Shown here one piece after another: positions 37,827 to 47,536 of a DNA stretch of 64,000 bases. Location of the stretch: contig NZ_JAELVQ010000017.1 of the NCBI RefSeq assembly GCF_016428595.1, forward strand, positions 1-64,000. The letters run 5' to 3'. The notes under the pieces are model-generated. The model made no database searches, was not told the DNA's origin, and saw nothing but the letters and a program-made list of their open reading frames with translations. The stretch comes from Snuella sedimenti (GTDB lineage: Bacteria; Bacteroidota; Bacteroidia; Flavobacteriales; Flavobacteriaceae). The translations under genes were made by a program, and so were the position numbers. Numbering within the stretch: the first letter of the stretch is position 1; the number at the start of each line of letters is the position of its first letter.

Positions 37827-37989
37827 TGAAGAACAGTAAATGATGTAAAGAGAGTAATTCAATGTTACCGAAAGTTTACTATTAGGTTAAACGTTTTACC
37901 ATTATGAAAAAACATTGTAGTTTAAGTTAAATTTGAATTTGTTTTAAATCATAGTAAAAAGGTTAGGGTTAAATCAAAATATTTTATTG

Positions 37990-39210
37990 ATGGGAAAAAA
38001 AGTTGTTGTAATAGGTGGTGGTACCATTGGGGCTGGAGTAGCATATTATGTTAGTAAAATGGGGAATGCTGAAGTAACATTGGTAGATCGCGATTACATT
38101 GGCAGTGGCAATACGGCAGCAGCAGCATCGTTAGTAACTTTAGCCAGAACAAAAAAACCAATTATTCCTTTGGTTATGGAAACCATGTTGGCTATAGGGG
38201 AGATGGAAGCTTTGTTGGGAGAACCTTCTGGTGTTATGAAGGTGGGGAGTATTCATGTGGTAGCATCCGATACTTCTGAAAAAAGTGTTAGGAATCTTAT
38301 GGAAATAGCTAAAGAGTTTGGATTGGAACATGAATGGATTACTGCTGAAGATATTAAGAAACGGTTGCCTTGGATCGACATTTCTGAAGTTAGAGGTGGC
38401 GCTTTTATGAAAGATGATTGTTATATGGAATCGACCGTTTTAGCTAATAACTTTGCTAAAGCCGCTAAATTATGTGGCGCGACTATTAAGCAGTATACGA
38501 ATGTAGAAGAAATTTTATGTAAACAAGGAAGCGTAACAGGGGTGAAGACAAATAAGGGGGTGATTGATTGCGATGTTGTAGTCGATGCAGCAGGAGCTTG
38601 GAGTAATATGCTGTCTATGCAAGTGAATGAGGCTATTCCCATGGCACCGGTAAGAAGTATTTATTGGATCACTGGACGACGACCAGGCCTGTTTAATCCC
38701 AATCAGCCCATGGCTATTTTTCCAGATGCTTCTGCGTATTGTAGGCCAGAAGGTGAAGCCTTGCTTTTTGGGATACGAGATAAAACGGGTTTGCATGTGG
38801 ATCCGAAAGCTTTACCTAACAGCATGCACGGATATAATATGATAAGTGAAGATGAATCTTGGGACATACTAATGAATGAAGGTGAAAAATTTCAGGAATT
38901 TTTTCCAGAGTTTCAGGATATGGAAATAGCCCACTGTATTTCTGGGATTTCTACCTATACACCAGATGCGTCACTAACACTGGGGAAAGCAAAAAATGTG
39001 GAAGGACTCTATGTTGCTACAGGTTGTTCGGGAGCGGGTGTGGCTACTTCGGGAGGTTACGGGCGTATTATAGCGGAATTAATTTACAATATACCATTGT
39101 TTACGAATATTGATTCGTTTAGTATGGAACGTTTTGGTAACTTCGATCCGTTTGATGCTATTTTTAGACAGCAATGTGCAAATGCGCGTTCTAATAAAAA
39201 AGAAGGTTGA
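37990..39210 (+). CDS. DAO-family FAD amine oxidoreductase linked to the phn cluster
   Basis: This 406-residue flavoprotein belongs to the glycine/sarcosine/D-amino-acid oxidase family. The FAD-binding motif is VVVIGGGTIGAG (residues 5-16), and the second FAD region is VEGLYVATGCSGAGVATSGGYG near 337. It lacks the Trp-His covalent flavin site of sarcosine and dimethylglycine dehydrogenases. Divergent from phnA, it likely oxidises AEP or an N-alkyl AEP such as N-methyl-AEP to phosphonoacetaldehyde or free AEP. I know of FAD oxidases reported in AEP clusters, but cannot tell the substrate here. Start at ATG 37990; the longer frame starts at TTG 37987. Confidence 0.8.
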   Translation: MGKKVVVIGGGTIGAGVAYYVSKMGNAEVTLVDRDYIGSGNTAAAASLVTLARTKKPIIPLVMETMLAIGEMEALLGEPSGVMKVGSIHVVASDTSEKSVRNLMEIAKEFGLEHEWITAEDIKKRLPWIDISEVRGGAFMKDDCYMESTVLANNFAKAAKLCGATIKQYTNVEEILCKQGSVTGVKTNKGVIDCDVVVDAAGAWSNMLSMQVNEAIPMAPVRSIYWITGRRPGLFNPNQPMAIFPDASAYCRPEGEALLFGIRDKTGLHVDPKALPNSMHGYNMISEDESWDILMNEGEKFQEFFPEFQDMEIAHCISGISTYTPDASLTLGKAKNVEGLYVATGCSGAGVATSGGYGRIIAELIYNIPLFTNIDSFSMERFGNFDPFDAIFRQQCANARSNKKEG

Positions 39211-39280
39211 ATAGTTTAAATATAATTACTTAAAACCGTATTTTTTTAAATATTTAAATTAGTTACTTGAGGGGTTAAAT

Positions 39281-39865
39281 ATGATGGAGAGAGTCTTATC
39301 TGCTAGAGAATCCGTGTTTCTCCGTTTTAAACGGGGAGATGAGGTAGCTTTTAAATTTTATTTCGATAAGTACTACAATAATATTGTTGGTTTTTGTGTG
39401 CAGTTTTTGCACGATGAAGATAAGGCTAAAAGTGTTGCCCAAGAGGCTTTCATTAAATTGTGGCTTAATAGGGAAAAGGTGAGTAAAAAGACTGGTATAC
39501 CTGCATTCCTTTACACCGCTGCTAAGTCAAAATGCTTAAATCAGATTAGACATAACAAAGTGGTTTCTAAGTATAAGGACTTTAAATTGCAGGAAAAAGA
39601 ACAGCAGTTGAACCAAGAGGTCTTGCAAGCGTTGAATTTTGATTCCATGAATCTTACCGAATTAAAAGAGACTATAGATAAGGCGATCCAGGATTTGCCA
39701 GAGCGCTGTAGAGAGGTTTTTATAAAACGCCGAATCGAAAATAAAAAGAATAGGGAAATAGCTGAAGAATTGGGAGTCTCCGTTAAGGCGGTAGAAGCTA
39801 ATATGACACGAGCTATCAAGGAGCTTAATATAAAGTTGGCGCATTACTTATCGGTGTTTTTGTAA
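39281..39865 (+). CDS. ECF RNA polymerase sigma factor (module 2)
   Basis: This 194-residue ECF sigma factor has region 2 around residues 20-95 (FKFYFDKYYNNIVGFCVQFLHDEDKAKSVAQEAFIKLW) and region 4 around 125-185 (EELGVSVKAVEANMTRAIKEL). A purine-rich GAGGGG lies 8-13 bp before the ATG, one of the few clear ribosome-binding sites here. It precedes the anti-sigma gene by 58 bp and should govern module 2. It comes 70 bp after the flavoprotein stop on the same strand, so read-through from that gene is possible. Confidence 0.93.
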   Translation: MMERVLSARESVFLRFKRGDEVAFKFYFDKYYNNIVGFCVQFLHDEDKAKSVAQEAFIKLWLNREKVSKKTGIPAFLYTAAKSKCLNQIRHNKVVSKYKDFKLQEKEQQLNQEVLQALNFDSMNLTELKETIDKAIQDLPERCREVFIKRRIENKKNREIAEELGVSVKAVEANMTRAIKELNIKLAHYLSVFL

Positions 39866-39935
39866 TTGTTTTTAATAATTCATAAAAAAATAAACTTTTA
39901 ATATAGGGTATATAGAGTTTGAAGTGTACAAACTA

Positions 39936-41153
39936 ATGACGCGAAAAACTCGTTTAATGGATAACCTAATATTTAAGTACCTTTCAAATACCGCTTCCGA
40001 AGAGGAAGTAACCATTTTGTTTCAATGGGTAGAGGCTTCATCAGAAAACAAAAAATTGTTCATTCAATTAAAAAAGGCCTGGGTTCTTACGGCTTCTAGT
40101 AAAAGTGAAACCGACTGGATAAAGATTAAGAACAAATTACAATTCCCAGAACCTATAACACAGTTAAAAGGGCAAAAGCATTCTAATAAATCGGGAAAGA
40201 ATAATATGCTAAGTATTGTTAAACCTTGGTTTAGGTATGCGGTAGCTGCAAGTATTGTATTGTTAATTTCTGTGTTTCTGTTTATAAATAAAGAAGGAGA
40301 TTCATCAACTGAACTACAAGAGGTTTCTGTAACCAATAGTATAATACAAATAGGAACGGATAAGGCAACGCTAACTCTTGAGGATGGCTCAAATATTGTT
40401 TTGGAAGAAGGACAATCTTATTCAAACGCTAATGTAAAAAGTAACGGAGAAAAAATTATTTATGAGAAAATAGACAATATAAATGATGTTTCTAAAATAG
40501 TTTACAATTATCTAACAATACCTAGGGGAGGGCAGTTTTTTGTTGTATTGGAAGATGGGACAAAGGTTTGGTTAAATTCGGAGTCGCAATTAAAATATCC
40601 TAAGTTTTTTGTTAAAGGTGAAACCAGAAGGGTTGAATTGGTATATGGAGAAGCCTATTTTGATGTGTCTCCAAGTACCGATCATGAAGGCTCTCTATTT
40701 AAGGTGCTCACAGGAGAGCAAGAAATAGAGGTTTTAGGAACGGAGTTTAATGTTAAGGCGTATCAGGATGAAGCTTATGTCTACACAACATTGGTAGAAG
40801 GAAAAGTGGTTTTGGATAATAAAATTCAAAAAAAGACTTTAGAGCCTAGCCAACAATCAGCTTTGAATAAAGAAACTAAAGCTGTTGAAATATCAAAAGT
40901 TAATGTAGCAACTGAAATATCGTGGCGCGACGGTTTTTTTAGCTTTAAAAATAAATCATTAAAAGAAATTGCTAAGGTATTGTCAAGATGGTACGATGTA
41001 GAGATATTATTTGTTGAAAAGAGTATGGAGAACGTGCTTTTTAAAGGTGTGTTAAGTAAAAATCAAGATTTAGAAGAAATACTAACAATAATTAAAAACA
41101 CAAAATTTATAAATGCCTATGAAATAAAAAACAACGCAATAATTATTAAATAA
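39936..41153 (+). CDS. FecR-family anti-sigma factor (module 2)
   Basis: This protein of about 405 residues has an N-terminal sigma-binding segment, a transmembrane helix (YAVAASIVLLISVFLFI, about residue 95-112), the FecR domain (LTIPRGGQFFVVLEDGTKVWLNSES and GEAYFDVSPSTDHEG) and the C-terminal DUF4974 region. It is closely similar to the FecR of module 3 over the whole FecR domain, marking the two modules as paralogous. The frame can also start at GTG 39924 or ATG 39957; ATG 39936 is a compromise. Confidence 0.9.
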   Translation: MTRKTRLMDNLIFKYLSNTASEEEVTILFQWVEASSENKKLFIQLKKAWVLTASSKSETDWIKIKNKLQFPEPITQLKGQKHSNKSGKNNMLSIVKPWFRYAVAASIVLLISVFLFINKEGDSSTELQEVSVTNSIIQIGTDKATLTLEDGSNIVLEEGQSYSNANVKSNGEKIIYEKIDNINDVSKIVYNYLTIPRGGQFFVVLEDGTKVWLNSESQLKYPKFFVKGETRRVELVYGEAYFDVSPSTDHEGSLFKVLTGEQEIEVLGTEFNVKAYQDEAYVYTTLVEGKVVLDNKIQKKTLEPSQQSALNKETKAVEISKVNVATEISWRDGFFSFKNKSLKEIAKVLSRWYDVEILFVEKSMENVLFKGVLSKNQDLEEILTIIKNTKFINAYEIKNNAIIIK

Positions 41154-41159
41154 AAAAGC

Positions 41160-41214
41160 AAAAAGAGAGTGCAAAGAATTAGCTCGCCAAAGTAAACGCT
41201 TTACCCCTCTTTTT
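41160..41214 (+). promoter_or_regulatory. Leader element before susC of module 2
   Basis: AAAAAGAG (41160-41167) pairs with CTCTTTTT (41207-41214), and inside it GTAAA/TTTAC (41192-41204) forms a small hairpin. The T-run at the end looks like an attenuator. The core CCAAAGT...ACCCCTCTTT matches the element in the same position of module 3. Confidence 0.5.
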
Positions 41215-41264
41215 TAGAATTACTAATTAATTAAAAATTTAACCAATTAATAACATGCAAATTT

Positions 41265-44200
41265 ATGAAAATTAAATCAACCTATCTTCTTTTTCTATTT
41301 AAGAAGAAGTTACTAATTATTATGGTGCGATCTTTTATATTCTTATTCTGCACATCACTATTAAGCTTTACACCTAGCAATATCTTATCCCAAAACACGA
41401 AGATCATTGTTAATAAGGATAAAGTATTAACAGTGGACGAAGTTTTTGATCTTATTATGGATCAAACGGATTATACTTTTATCTATCAAATAGATATGTT
41501 TAAGGACTTTCCTAAAGTAATCTTAAAAAAAGGTGTTATAGGAACCAATCAACTTTTAAAAAAGAGTCTTGTAAGTGAGGTGTTTAATTTTGAATTCGCC
41601 AATAGTAATACAATTGTTTTAAAAGAAAAAGCTCTGGCTTTAGCTCGCGAGGATGAGCAACAAGGTCAGCAGGAAATGACAATTACCGGAACAGTTACCG
41701 ATGTAGTCGATGTTCCCTTACCCGGTGTTAATATTATTAAGGAAGGTACATCAATTGGAACACAAACAGATTTTGATGGAAATTATACCATTAAGGCCAA
41801 TAAAGGAGATGTTTTGGAATTCTCTTATATTGGGATGAAAACATTAAGAATAACTGTTGGCGATGATGATGTAATTAATGCTATACTTAAAGAAGATGCT
41901 GCACAATTAGAAGAAGTAGTTGTAACGGCATTAGGAATTAGAAAAGAAAAACGTAAAGTAGGTTTTGCTACGCAGGAAGTTAAAGGAGCAGCTTTAACAA
42001 AAGCACAACCTCCTAGTTTTGTTGAAGGTCTAACTGGAAAAATAGCAGGGGTTATTGTTACAAACAATGGTTCCGATTTCTTTTCAGACCCTCAAATTTA
42101 TTTAAGGGGTGAAACGCCGTTAATTGTTGTCGACGGTGTGCCGCAGCCAAATAGTGATTTTTGGAACCTGTCTTCAGACGATATTGAGAGTATAACAGTT
42201 TTAAAGGGTGCTGCTGCATCGGCACTTTATGGATCTTTAGGAAAAAACGGTGCTTTACAGGTAACAATGAAAACGGGTAAAGGAAAACAAGGTACAGTAA
42301 TTACCTATAACACTTCCAATACTTTCCAAACAGGGTTTTTAAGGATTCCACGGGCACAAACCGAATACGGACCTGGAAATAATGGTATATACCGTTATGG
42401 TGGTGGTATTGCCGGAGGTGATGGTTTAACCTTGGGAGGCGGTCAAAACGATGTTGACCACTCTATTTGGGGACCTAAATTTGATGGACGATTAATAGAG
42501 CAATTCGACTCACCTATAGATCCCGAAACAGGATACAGGATAGCTACACCTTGGATATCTAGAGGAGAGGATAACCTAAAGAATTTTATGGATGTCGGTA
42601 TTGTATCCACACATAATGTTACCGTACAAAGTAATTTTGATCGAGGGTACTTCGCTATTTCTGACACATACAGGTATTCAAAAGCGTCAACTCCAGGACA
42701 ACGGTTGGATATTAATACCATACGTTTAGCAGGTCATTTAGATATATCCGATAAAGCCTCGGTAGATGGGTCTTTACAGTTTAACCATCAAAATTCCGAT
42801 AACAGAATTCGAGGGAGTTATGGGCCAACGTCTCCTATTTATAATTTAACTATTTGGGGTGGAGCGCATTATGATGTTAGGAATTTTAGACAGGTTTGGC
42901 AAGAAGGTAAAGAGGGTATTTCGCAAAATTTTGTGGAAAAATGGCGTTTTAACAACCCTTATGCTTTGGCACATGCTTGGAAACGGCCTTGGATAAAAAA
43001 CGATATTCTTACCTATTTAAAATTTAATTATAAGTTTTCAGATAACTTAAACATCCATGTGAGGTCAACCTTAAATTCTTATGACCTAACTAATAATGAG
43101 GAAATATCGAAGGATATTTATAATTACGACATTCCAGACCGAGGTGGACGCTTTAGACACAACCATACTAGATATTTTGAGAACAATACCGATTTCTTAC
43201 TGTCCTATAACCAAAAATTCTTTAATGATGATTTTGGTATAGATGCAACTTTAGGAGCAAACCAGAGATACTTAAAACAAGTTGGAGAAAGTGCAAGTAC
43301 AACTCAGTTGATTGTTCCTGAGATATTCACGCTTCAAAATTCAGTAGATCAGGTAACACCTAGTAGTAATACATCGTATAAAGGTGTGTATAGTGGTTAT
43401 GCTTCTTTTGATTTGTCTTATAAGAATTTACTTTTTGTAGGAGCAACTGCGAGGGTAGACAAGAGTTCAACATTAATAAAAGGTAACGATAGTTTCTTTT
43501 ATCCTTCGATATATATGAGTGCTGTGCTGAGTGATGCATTTAAACTCCCCGAGTTTATAAGCTTTTTAAAAGTAAGAACAGCCTTTGCCAGTGTTGGTGA
43601 CGATTTCGGGATTTTTGAGGCAACCAATGAGTTTAGTACTGGACGATGGAGAAACACGCCTACGGCGTCCTACCCTAGTAGATTGGAAAATCCCGATCTA
43701 AAACCCGAATTCAACAGTTCGGTAGAATATGGTGCAGAATTAAAATTCTTTAAAGGTAGGCTTGGAATAGACTTCTCGTACTATGAGAATACCTTTGGCC
43801 CACAGATATTCACCCAAGACTTTTCAGATGCATCCGGGTATTCAGGAATTTTACAAAATGGTAGAAAGACAGAGACAAGAGGTTTTGATGCTACTATTAA
43901 TATTGTTCCTATAAGAACTGACGATTTCGAATGGTCTATGCTATTTAATGTTGATAAATATACACGTTACTTAATTTCTTTACCTGCACTTGAAGATGGA
44001 TCAGTACCAGAGAGAGAAGGTCGAACTTGGGTTGGCGGTGAGTTAAATCATTACTGGTGGAACACATGGGATCGTATGGACGATGGGCAATTGATTATTG
44101 GTCCTAACGGACTACCTGTTAGCACCCCTGCAGTAGACCTTGGTAATACTCAACCCGATTTTACAGCGAGTGTTAGTAATACTTTACGTTATAAAAATTG

Positions 44201-44750
44201 GTCGTTAAATGTATTGGTTGACGGACGCTTTGGAGGGGTAACTTTCGACCGTTATGGTCATGATTTATGGCGTTCTGGTTCGCACCCAGAGTCCATACAT
44301 CCAGAAAGGGACTTGACCAACATTGCCTTTGCAACTGGTGGTGATGCTCGAACCATGTTAATTCCTGGAATGCAGGTAGTTTCTGGTGATGTTACTTGGG
44401 ATCCAGATGGTAACGTAATTGAAGACACGAGAGAGTTTGTACCCAATGAAACAAAAGTAAATTATCAGCAATGGGCACAGGGCTATATGGGCGATTGGAG
44501 AAGTAATATCATTGAAAAAACATTTGCTAAACTAAGAGAGGCAAGTATCACCTATTCATTTCCAAGAAAAATGTTGGAAAATACGTTTATTAAATCAGCA
44601 TCCATATCGGTTATTGGTAGGAACTTGTTCTATTGGACGAAAGATGATACCTATGGGGACTTAGATACTTATACTTTAAGTACTGGTGATACCAATTTAC
44701 AACAACCGTCGCAAAGGTCGGTAGGGTTTAACGTAAACTTACAATTCTAA
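41265..44750 (+). CDS. SusC/RagA-family TonB-dependent receptor with STN domain (module 2)
   Basis: This 1161-residue outer-membrane importer has a signal peptide (about 1-42), STN signalling domain (about 43-120), carboxypeptidase-D regulatory-like domain (about 140-220), TonB-box region EEVVVTALGIRKEKRKVG, plug (about 240-345) and barrel ending in LQF. The ALGIRKEKRKVGFATQEV start of the plug marks a SusC subgroup different from module 1. Strong similarity to the module 3 SusC runs to the C terminus. By position it may import phosphonate-bearing material for the phn cluster (inference). SusD follows after 4 bp. Confidence 0.94.
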   Translation: MKIKSTYLLFLFKKKLLIIMVRSFIFLFCTSLLSFTPSNILSQNTKIIVNKDKVLTVDEVFDLIMDQTDYTFIYQIDMFKDFPKVILKKGVIGTNQLLKKSLVSEVFNFEFANSNTIVLKEKALALAREDEQQGQQEMTITGTVTDVVDVPLPGVNIIKEGTSIGTQTDFDGNYTIKANKGDVLEFSYIGMKTLRITVGDDDVINAILKEDAAQLEEVVVTALGIRKEKRKVGFATQEVKGAALTKAQPPSFVEGLTGKIAGVIVTNNGSDFFSDPQIYLRGETPLIVVDGVPQPNSDFWNLSSDDIESITVLKGAAASALYGSLGKNGALQVTMKTGKGKQGTVITYNTSNTFQTGFLRIPRAQTEYGPGNNGIYRYGGGIAGGDGLTLGGGQNDVDHSIWGPKFDGRLIEQFDSPIDPETGYRIATPWISRGEDNLKNFMDVGIVSTHNVTVQSNFDRGYFAISDTYRYSKASTPGQRLDINTIRLAGHLDISDKASVDGSLQFNHQNSDNRIRGSYGPTSPIYNLTIWGGAHYDVRNFRQVWQEGKEGISQNFVEKWRFNNPYALAHAWKRPWIKNDILTYLKFNYKFSDNLNIHVRSTLNSYDLTNNEEISKDIYNYDIPDRGGRFRHNHTRYFENNTDFLLSYNQKFFNDDFGIDATLGANQRYLKQVGESASTTQLIVPEIFTLQNSVDQVTPSSNTSYKGVYSGYASFDLSYKNLLFVGATARVDKSSTLIKGNDSFFYPSIYMSAVLSDAFKLPEFISFLKVRTAFASVGDDFGIFEATNEFSTGRWRNTPTASYPSRLENPDLKPEFNSSVEYGAELKFFKGRLGIDFSYYENTFGPQIFTQDFSDASGYSGILQNGRKTETRGFDATINIVPIRTDDFEWSMLFNVDKYTRYLISLPALEDGSVPEREGRTWVGGELNHYWWNTWDRMDDGQLIIGPNGLPVSTPAVDLGNTQPDFTASVSNTLRYKNWSLNVLVDGRFGGVTFDRYGHDLWRSGSHPESIHPERDLTNIAFATGGDARTMLIPGMQVVSGDVTWDPDGNVIEDTREFVPNETKVNYQQWAQGYMGDWRSNIIEKTFAKLREASITYSFPRKMLENTFIKSASISVIGRNLFYWTKDDTYGDLDTYTLSTGDTNLQQPSQRSVGFNVNLQF

Positions 44751-44754
44751 AAAA

Positions 44755-46272
44755 ATGGATATGAAAACTATAAAATATATAAAGATTTTACTGCTAATAT
44801 TCGTATTTAGTGGTTTGCACAGTTGTTTGGACTATGAGGAATTAAGGGAAAACCCTAATCAACCTACCTCTGTTCCCCCATCGCTATTATTTGCAGGTTT
44901 AACTCCGGATGTTTCGACTTCGTTTACAGACGCTTATATCCGTATGCAATATCATATTTGGGTGTCTACAGATAGTGAATATAATATCAACTTCCGCAGT
45001 GGATTTGGAGGAAGTTTTGGAGGGTATTCCAGCTTAAGGGATATCGAAAAAATGAACGAGGCTGCCGATGCCAATAATGCTCCTATATACAGAATATTAG
45101 GTAAATTTTATGCGGCTAGGGCGTATATTGAAATGACGCGAAGAATGGGAGATATCCCTTTTTCACAAGCATTGTCGGGGTCACAAGTTCCCAGACCCGT
45201 TTACGATGCACAAAAGCAAGTATATATTGGTACTTTAGATATGTTGGACGATGCCAATAATGAACTTGGTGATTTTATTGCAGATAACCAAGGTTATACC
45301 ATAGATGGTGATGTTTATTATGGAGGGCAGTTGGTTAAATGGCAAAAGCTTATAAATGCATATACCCTACGTATTTTAGTGTCACTGAGTAAACGAGCTA
45401 ATGATTCAGAGCTGAATGTTAAAGGTCGTTTTGCCAACATAGTTAATAACCCAAGCCAATACCCGTTATTTGAAAGTATAGCAGATAATGCAGAGCTAAC
45501 TTTTAGAAATGAAGATGGATTTAAGCAAACCTATAATCCAGATGTAGCAGTTTATAGACAATCAGTTAATTATGCATCTACTTATTTAGAAATGCTTAAG
45601 GAATACCAAGATCCAAGGTTGTTTTTAGTAGCAGACCCCACACAGTTTGCGCTAGATGAAGATCCTGGTAATGAAGCTGGAGTACGTGCTGATTTTGACT
45701 CCTATGTGGGAGCCGACCCTACTGTAAGTCCTGCCGATAATATTACACTGAGATTAGAAGGTAAATTTTCATTACCCAATGAAGACAAATATTGGAATTT
45801 TGTTGGGCAACCAGGTGTATGGTTAAGTTATTGGGAGCAAGAATTTTGTATTGCAGAAGCTGCGCATAGAGGTTGGATTTCAGCCAATGCTAAAGAGCAT
45901 TACGATAATGCTGTTAAAGGTTCGATGCTATGGTATGGTGTAGACGAAGGAACGATTAATAGTTATTTGTCAGCTTCATCGTCGAGTTATATTTCTGGAG
46001 ATGAGGGATTAACGAGGCTGTTGGAACAAAAATATTTAGCCTTTGCTGAAAACTCTGGAGATGAATCATTTTTTAATTTCAGAAGATCTGGGGTGCCAGA
46101 TTTGCCATTTTCCAGTTTTAATGTAGGAGTAGATCCAGGCTATCCTAAGCGATGGTCTTACCCTGGATCTGAAAATTCGGATAACCCCGATAATTATCTT
46201 GCCGCTCTTAACCGTCAATTTGGTATAGAGTCGGATGATATAGATTTTGAAATCTGGGAAATTAAAGACTAA
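44755..46272 (+). CDS. SusD-like lipoprotein (SusD/RagB, module 2)
   Basis: This 505-residue outer-membrane lipoprotein has a lipobox LHSC (Cys near 24) followed by LDYEELRENPNQPTSVPPSLLF, the start typical of the SusD-like 2 subgroup. It contains ARAYIEMTRRMGDIPFSQAL and later a WLSYWEQEFCIAEAAHRGW region that places it among SusD homologues paired with this SusC subgroup. The gene lies 4 bp after susC and 10 bp before the next lipoprotein gene. Its partner in module 3 begins with nearly the same words after the lipobox. Confidence 0.92.
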   Translation: MDMKTIKYIKILLLIFVFSGLHSCLDYEELRENPNQPTSVPPSLLFAGLTPDVSTSFTDAYIRMQYHIWVSTDSEYNINFRSGFGGSFGGYSSLRDIEKMNEAADANNAPIYRILGKFYAARAYIEMTRRMGDIPFSQALSGSQVPRPVYDAQKQVYIGTLDMLDDANNELGDFIADNQGYTIDGDVYYGGQLVKWQKLINAYTLRILVSLSKRANDSELNVKGRFANIVNNPSQYPLFESIADNAELTFRNEDGFKQTYNPDVAVYRQSVNYASTYLEMLKEYQDPRLFLVADPTQFALDEDPGNEAGVRADFDSYVGADPTVSPADNITLRLEGKFSLPNEDKYWNFVGQPGVWLSYWEQEFCIAEAAHRGWISANAKEHYDNAVKGSMLWYGVDEGTINSYLSASSSSYISGDEGLTRLLEQKYLAFAENSGDESFFNFRRSGVPDLPFSSFNVGVDPGYPKRWSYPGSENSDNPDNYLAALNRQFGIESDDIDFEIWEIKD

Positions 46273-46282
46273 ATTATTTAAA

Positions 46283-47440
46283 ATGATGAAGCAATATATT
46301 AACATACATAGAAGATTATTTATTCCATTTTTCGTAATTATTGGTGCTATTGTACTATCTAATTGCGATGATAATGATGGACAAGGATGGGCCGATGAAA
46401 GGTACTTATCCAATTTTGAACACTATTTTGATAATCCGAACCCTAAAACGGGATTAGCATATACACAGGCAGAGATAGATGAATTAAAGTACGACCGTAC
46501 CAAAGAAGAGCGCTTTAAAGGTGAACAGCCAGTTGTGTTAAATTTGGTTCTATCCAAACAGATTAACAGTGTAGAGGTTATGGATGGAACGAATGGCGAG
46601 ATTCTTTTAACATTTAATTCTGCTGAAACTTCAGGAGATAAGTTTAAATTATCAATGACCACCTCTCTTGCCGAACTTGAGATTGGGCCAGGTTCATCAA
46701 AAGCCTTAAAGTTTAACATTGTATATGCCGATGGATCTATTGGTACAGCATTCTTTATAGTGGCGTCTGTATTGCCATTGCCGCCAGCAGCAGATATACT
46801 TGTTGGACAATGGGAATTTGATGATGCTTCAAATTTAGGCAAGGCAACAATTGGTACAGATTTAGTGCCAAAGGATAAAGATGGAGGATCGGGAAGTCAC
46901 AGTGCGACTTCAGGAATGGCTTCAGGGGATGGAGCGGTGCTTACAGCAAGTGGAAGTTATTTTGAATTAGTACATAATTTATCTGCTACTTTAGGAGGTA
47001 ATAAGGTGAATAATTATACACTTGTTTTTGATGTTAGCGTCCCTTCATCGTCTTATGGTTCTTATTCAAATTTATTTCATACAAGACTTAATATTGAAGG
47101 CGATGGTTCCACTTATATAAGCCCTTCTGGCGGATTATGGGGCAGAGGTATAGGAAGTAGTGGCGGAGGAGCAATTCAGGCTAATAGCTGGCATAGAATT
47201 GTTATAACTGTTGGAGATGGAGATTACAGGGCATATATTGATGGACAAAGAATTTTAGTTGGTAGTTCTGGGTTGGATGACCCTAACCATGCATTGGATT
47301 TGTCTAAAGTCTTGCTTTTTATAGATAACGGCAGCGAGGATGTCCCTATTAAGGTAACCGAGGTAATGTTGTTTAATAGAACTTTCGACAATAACTGGGT
47401 AACTGAAGATTTGCCTCCTGTAGGACAGCCGGTACCTTAG
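46283..47440 (+). CDS. LamG-like surface lipoprotein (module 2)
   Basis: This 385-residue protein has a signal peptide and lipobox (LSNC, Cys near 28), a middle beta-sandwich region of the type found in Bacteroidota surface glycan-binding proteins, and a C-terminal LamG/concanavalin-like domain (about 175-375) with NSWHRIVITVGDGDYRAYIDGQ. I start at ATG 46283; the longer frame overlaps the susD stop. It is the SusE/F-position protein of the operon and likely binds the substrate at the cell surface. A strong terminator follows. Confidence 0.75.
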   Translation: MMKQYINIHRRLFIPFFVIIGAIVLSNCDDNDGQGWADERYLSNFEHYFDNPNPKTGLAYTQAEIDELKYDRTKEERFKGEQPVVLNLVLSKQINSVEVMDGTNGEILLTFNSAETSGDKFKLSMTTSLAELEIGPGSSKALKFNIVYADGSIGTAFFIVASVLPLPPAADILVGQWEFDDASNLGKATIGTDLVPKDKDGGSGSHSATSGMASGDGAVLTASGSYFELVHNLSATLGGNKVNNYTLVFDVSVPSSSYGSYSNLFHTRLNIEGDGSTYISPSGGLWGRGIGSSGGGAIQANSWHRIVITVGDGDYRAYIDGQRILVGSSGLDDPNHALDLSKVLLFIDNGSEDVPIKVTEVMLFNRTFDNNWVTEDLPPVGQPVP

Positions 47441-47476
47441 AATAACTTTTTTGAACTAGTTAGTTTTGAATCAATG

Positions 47477-47518
47477 ACACCCATCTTTAAATGATTACTT
47501 ATTAAAGGTGGGTGTTTT
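47477..47518 (+). terminator. Intrinsic terminator after the module 2 susCD operon
   Basis: ACACCCATCTTTAA (47477-47490) pairs with TTAAAGGTGGGTGT (47502-47515), 14 bp with one wobble, followed by a short T-run. It separates the susCD-LamG operon from the phosphodiesterase-like gene. Confidence 0.85.
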
Positions 47519-47536
47519 ACCATAATATTTACAATC

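Noticed and set aside
31423-39210. C-P lyase or phosphonatase (PhnX) pathway
   Set aside because: No PhnG-M or PhnX homologue seen; the genes present fit the PhnY-PhnA hydrolytic route.
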